The notes under the pieces were generated by a model that saw nothing but the letters and a program-made list of their open reading frames with translations, had not been told where the DNA came from and searched no databases. Of a DNA stretch of 7,088 nucleotides, positions 4,233 through 7,088 are shown piece by piece; the first letter of the stretch is position 1; each line of letters starts with the position of its first letter. Origin of the DNA: a bacterium (lineage in GTDB: Bacteria > Patescibacteriota > Minisyncoccia > UBA6257 > GWB1-50-10); contig DAICZV010000032.1 in assembly GCA_027310975.1 (NCBI GenBank), forward strand, positions 1-7,088. Reading direction: 5' to 3'. The translations under genes and the position numbers were made by a program.

Positions 4233-5759
4233 ATGGCGAGGTTAAAAACATTAGCGTCCAAGGTCTGGCGTTTTTTAAAGCGCCCCTACGGTTGGGGAGG
4301 CGTTTTGGTTTTGATAATAATTTATTTTGTCTTCTTCAGTCACAGTGCGCCCGTGGCGCAGACGCTGACGATAGAGCGGGGGACCATTACCCAGACCGTG
4401 GTCGTGACGGGCCAAGTCGTGGCCGCCAAGGACGTTTCGCTTTCGTTCCAACAGACCGGGAACATTGCGCGGATATACGTTAAAGAGGGCGACACGGTGA
4501 GGACCGGCGCGGCGCTTATTGCCCAAGACGGCACTTCGCTCCAGGCCCAGCTCAACCAGGCCCAGGCCTCTCTCGCAGCCGCGCAGGCGAACCTCGCCAT
4601 CCTCCAAGCCGGTTCCACTCCTCAAGACATCGCGGTCGCGGAAGCCGAGGTGCAAACGGCCGCGGACACGCTCGTCTCCGCCATAAAAAACGCCTACGCT
4701 TCGGCGGACGACGCCGTCCATAACGAGACCGATCCGATATTTACCAATCCACGCACGAACCCGCAATTGGTTTTTTCAACCGGCGACCCGCAGCTTACGA
4801 TAAACGTCCAGAACGAACGTCTGGCCCTGGAGAACGCGCTCATCGGCTGGCAAGCCGGAATTTCCGCGCTCAATACGGCGAGCGACCTGGGGTCCGCCGC
4901 GGGGAGTGCGGTGGCAGTCCTGACTCAAGAACAGAATTTTCTCACGGATGCCGCGTCGGCCGTGAATAACGCGACCCCGTCCACCGTGCTCACCCAAGCG
5001 ACCATTACTTCCTGGAAGACGAACATCGCGGCTGGGCGGACGGAAGTCTCTGCCGCCATCACGAACGTGAATTCCGCCGCCACGGCGCTTGCGGTTGACC
5101 AAAAACAACTCACTTTAAAGCAGGCCCCGCCGACCCAGGACCAGGTGGCGGCCTCCGAGGCGGCCGTGGCCCAGGCGCAGGCCCAGGTTCAAGTGGACCA
5201 GGCCGCTCTCGCCAAAACCGTTATCTACGCTCCCTTTGACGCACTGGTCACGAACGTCGCGCCGCAGGTCGGTGAAACGGTGACAGCGGGCGAGGACGTG
5301 ATGGACCTCATCGGCGCCCAAAGCTTGCAGGTGGAGGCCTACGTGCCGGAAGTGGACGTGGCGAAGCTCGCGGTCGGGGACGAATCTTCCATGACGTTTG
5401 ACGCCTTGCCGAACGAAACCTTCACCGGGAAGGTCATCACCATCTATCCGGCCGAGACGGTGATAAACGGCGTCGCCAATTACAAAATAGAAGTGGCCTT
5501 TGACAAAATGGACCCGCGCTTCAAGAGCGGCCTCACGGCCAACCTCACTATAGACACGCTGAAGAAAGAGAACGTATTAATACTCCCGCAGTACGCCCTT
5601 ATTGAGAACGACCAGGGGACCTTCGCCGAAAAGATGGAAAATGGCAAGCCGGTCCAGGTGCCAGTTACATTGGGCATCCGGGACGATAACGGCAATGCCG
5701 AAGTGCTTTCCGGACTTCAGGCGGGCGACCAGGTGGAAAATATCGGGCTCAATCCTTAA
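4233..5759 (+). CDS. MacA/HlyD-type efflux adaptor (membrane fusion protein) with enlarged helical hairpin
   Basis: This is a 508-residue adaptor that links an ABC exporter to the outside. It has a short basic cytoplasmic end, a membrane helix at about 22-36, the first lipoyl half at about 48-100 (VTGQVVAAKDVSLSF, GNIARIYVKEGDTVRTG), a helical region at 101-328, and the second lipoyl half at about 330-362 (VIYAPFDALVTNVAPQVGETV). A beta-barrel follows at about 365-440 and a membrane-proximal domain at about 445-508. The outer parts of the hairpin are Ala/Gln-rich heptad-like helices (103-126 and 303-327). Between them, about 130-300, lies a further helical stretch including NAYASADDAVHNETDPIF and TNPRTNPQLVF. 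This makes the protein longer than a typical MacA of about 370-390 residues. No outer-membrane channel gene is visible. It heads an operon: the ATPase starts 9 bases after its stop. It is called MacA-like by domain order and neighbours; the substrate is unknown. Confidence 0.88.
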   Translation: MARLKTLASKVWRFLKRPYGWGGVLVLIIIYFVFFSHSAPVAQTLTIERGTITQTVVVTGQVVAAKDVSLSFQQTGNIARIYVKEGDTVRTGAALIAQDGTSLQAQLNQAQASLAAAQANLAILQAGSTPQDIAVAEAEVQTAADTLVSAIKNAYASADDAVHNETDPIFTNPRTNPQLVFSTGDPQLTINVQNERLALENALIGWQAGISALNTASDLGSAAGSAVAVLTQEQNFLTDAASAVNNATPSTVLTQATITSWKTNIAAGRTEVSAAITNVNSAATALAVDQKQLTLKQAPPTQDQVAASEAAVAQAQAQVQVDQAALAKTVIYAPFDALVTNVAPQVGETVTAGEDVMDLIGAQSLQVEAYVPEVDVAKLAVGDESSMTFDALPNETFTGKVITIYPAETVINGVANYKIEVAFDKMDPRFKSGLTANLTIDTLKKENVLILPQYALIENDQGTFAEKMENGKPVQVPVTLGIRDDNGNAEVLSGLQAGDQVENIGLNP

Positions 5760-5768
5760 AGCCGGCCG

Positions 5769-6473
5769 ATGATTTCCGTAAGCGGCCTCAAAAAGATATA
5801 TCACGACGACGGCGCGGAAACGGCGGCGTTAGCCGGCGTCTCTTTTGAAGTGGAGAAAGGTGAGTTCGTCGCCATCATGGGACCATCCGGTTCCGGCAAA
5901 TCAACCCTGCTTCACGTCCTCGGGTTTTTGGACCGGCCGACCGGCGGCCAATATGTTTTCAGCGGCAAGAAGATGGACGATCTCTCGGACGAGGAGCTCG
6001 CGAAGGTGCGGAACCGCGAAATGGGTTTTATCTTCCAGGACTTCAACCTGCTGGGGCGGGCGAGCGTTTACGAGAACGTGGAACTGCCCCTGCTTTACGC
6101 GCGGGAAGTGGAGCCGGAGGACCGGCGCAAACTGGTGGAAAGCGCCGTAAGTGCCGTCGGCTTAGCGGAAAAGATAAACGTTGAGGCCGGAAATCTTTCG
6201 GGCGGCCAGAAACAGCGGGTCGCGATAGCGCGGGCGCTCGTTATGAACCCAGCCGTCATCTTCGCCGATGAGCCGACCGGAAATTTGGACTCGCATTCAG
6301 GCGCGGCGGTAATGGAGATACTCCGCGACTTGAACAAGGACGGTCATACTGTCATCCTCGTCACCCACGAAACCTACACGGCCGAGTTTGCGAACCGCAT
6401 CCTGCGGCTCAAGGACGGGCTTTTGGAGAGCGACGAAAAGGTCCTGAAGCGCCGCGACACCTTCTTTAAATAA
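5769..6473 (+). CDS. ABC transporter ATPase, MacB/LolD type
   Basis: This is a 234-residue nucleotide-binding subunit with every ATPase motif intact: Walker A GPSGSGKST (38-46), Q-loop Gln90 in FIFQDFNLL, signature LSGGQKQR (143-150), Walker B VIFADEPT (163-170) with catalytic Glu168, D-loop GNLDS, and H-loop His200 in VTHE. The spacing, and the phrases FNLLGRASVYENVELPL and DEPTGNLDS, are those of the MacB/LolD/FtsE-like group that works with FtsX-fold permeases. It should hydrolyse ATP in the cytoplasm to drive mechanotransmission. In E. coli, MacB is one chain of ATPase plus permease; here the two are separate genes. Its TAA is followed directly by the permease ATG. No ribosome site is seen before its own ATG, so translation is probably coupled to the adaptor gene. 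Confidence 0.95.
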   Translation: MISVSGLKKIYHDDGAETAALAGVSFEVEKGEFVAIMGPSGSGKSTLLHVLGFLDRPTGGQYVFSGKKMDDLSDEELAKVRNREMGFIFQDFNLLGRASVYENVELPLLYAREVEPEDRRKLVESAVSAVGLAEKINVEAGNLSGGQKQRVAIARALVMNPAVIFADEPTGNLDSHSGAAVMEILRDLNKDGHTVILVTHETYTAEFANRILRLKDGLLESDEKVLKRRDTFFK

Positions 6474-7088
6474 ATGCTTTTCCGCGACATATTCCATACC
6501 GGTCTGCGGAGCATCCGCCACGCGCGCATGCGCTCTTTCCTCACTATTTTGGGCATTGTGATAGGTATTTCATCCGTCATTATCCTTATGTCAGTGGGGA
6601 CTTCCGCCCAGGCGCTCATTGTGAACCAGGTCCAGAGCATCGGTTCCGACCTTATCTTCGTCATCCCGGGCGCCACCTTAAGCTCCCGCTTTTCTGCGCC
6701 GGCCTCGGCCTTCGGCGTCGTCACGAAAACCCTGGTGCAGGCGGACGTGAATGCCCTGGAGCGCGAGCCATCCGTAAGCGCCGTCGCCCCCGCCGTCTAC
6801 GGACAGGGGACGATAATTTACGGTAACAATAATGCAATAATTTCTTACCAGGGCGTGACAGCGAACTTCTTTCCGATGCGCAACTTCAAAGTGGCCGTCG
6901 GCCGGCCATTCAACGTGGCCGACGTCCAGGGCGGGAACCGCGTCGTCGTCCTGGGCGAGAAGATCGCGAAGACCCTCTTCGGCAATTTCACGCCCATCGG
7001 CAAATATGTGCGCCTGGCGAATACGCCCTTGCAGGTCGTGGGCGTCTTGGGCAACCAGGGCGTCGGCCCCGGCGGCGTGGACCAGAAC
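6474..7088 (+). CDS. MacB-type ABC transporter permease (FtsX family), 3' partial
   Basis: The frame begins with ATG right after the ATPase stop (TAA then ATG, no gap) and stays open to the end of the window, giving 205 residues. Residues 1-20 are cytoplasmic (LFRDIFHTGLRSIRHARMR), 21-43 form a membrane helix (TILGIVIGISSVIILMSVG), and from about 45 the extracytoplasmic MacB core domain begins. The core is recognisable by VQSIGSDLIFVIPG, QADVNALEREPSVSAVAPAV, NFFPMRNFKVAVGRPF, VVVLGEKIAKTLFG and PIGKYVRL. The remaining core and the three C-terminal helices of this family should follow downstream. Together with the adaptor and the ATPase it forms a MacAB-like exporter. The reading is certain; the substrate is unknown. 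Confidence 0.93.
   Translation, partial: MLFRDIFHTGLRSIRHARMRSFLTILGIVIGISSVIILMSVGTSAQALIVNQVQSIGSDLIFVIPGATLSSRFSAPASAFGVVTKTLVQADVNALEREPSVSAVAPAVYGQGTIIYGNNNAIISYQGVTANFFPMRNFKVAVGRPFNVADVQGGNRVVVLGEKIAKTLFGNFTPIGKYVRLANTPLQVVGVLGNQGVGPGGVDQN

Noticed and set aside
4223..4483. 86-codon + strand frame starting at ATG 4223
   Set aside because: It overlaps the adaptor start in another frame, and its product (Arg/Asp/Gly-rich) is not protein-like. Its ATG overlaps the -10-like box.
4275..4766. 163-codon open frame on the minus strand inside the adaptor gene
   Set aside because: It lies opposite a clear GC-rich coding region. The product is Arg/Gly-rich with no domain or start signals, as expected for a shadow frame.
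1..7088. Recoded TGA (as in Gracilibacteria), CRISPR, tRNA, rRNA or transposon signals
   Set aside because: All genes read through with the standard code and end at TAA or TAG. No spaced direct repeats, RNA gene cores or terminal inverted repeats were found by eye.

Overview
The window most likely comes from a Patescibacteria (Candidate Phyla Radiation) genome, probably a parcubacterium. The reasons are family-level and no search was run. They are the membrane-tethered CAP protein with its PHKGND-type cytoplasmic start, an ice-binding-like surface protein followed by prealbumin-like and DUF11-type repeats and an LPNTG tail, and a short TTPSCVFC glutaredoxin. A split MacA/MacB-type export system with few Shine-Dalgarno sites fits as well. 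TGA is not needed as a sense codon in any gene here. All genes are on the + strand.

Left part (1-3801), a cell-surface block: a CAP-domain membrane protein whose 5' end lies outside the window (1-912) ends at a good intrinsic terminator. After a 167-base intergenic leader comes a 616-residue secreted protein (1080-2930). It has a signal peptide, a DUF3494 ice-binding-like domain, a prealbumin-like domain, two DUF11-type repeats that each carry an EF-hand-like loop, and an LPNTG sorting signal. Ten bases later is a 45-codon hydrophobic protein of the lmo0937/DUF5670 type (2941-3078). A strong hairpin with a poor T-tract separates it from a sortase (3169-3801) with His, Cys and Arg catalytic residues in place. 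The sortase and the LPNTG protein are a natural enzyme-substrate pair.

Middle (3802-4214): a short untranslated or leader region, a small glutaredoxin with a CVFC active site, and a strong terminator.

Right part (4233-7088), an export operon: a MacA/HlyD-type adaptor with an unusually long helical region inside its hairpin, an ABC ATPase of the MacB/LolD type, and the first 205 codons of a MacB-type permease that runs off the window. Junctions are tight (9 bases, then 0 bases). A promoter-like TAATAT box lies just before the adaptor start, which suggests a nearly leaderless transcript. Hand-counted lines show clearly higher GC from the glutaredoxin onward (about 68-72% in three lines) than in the surface block (about 43-53% in three lines).

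I see no RNA gene, CRISPR array, insertion sequence, attachment site or origin. The longest stretch without a gene is about 170 bases.
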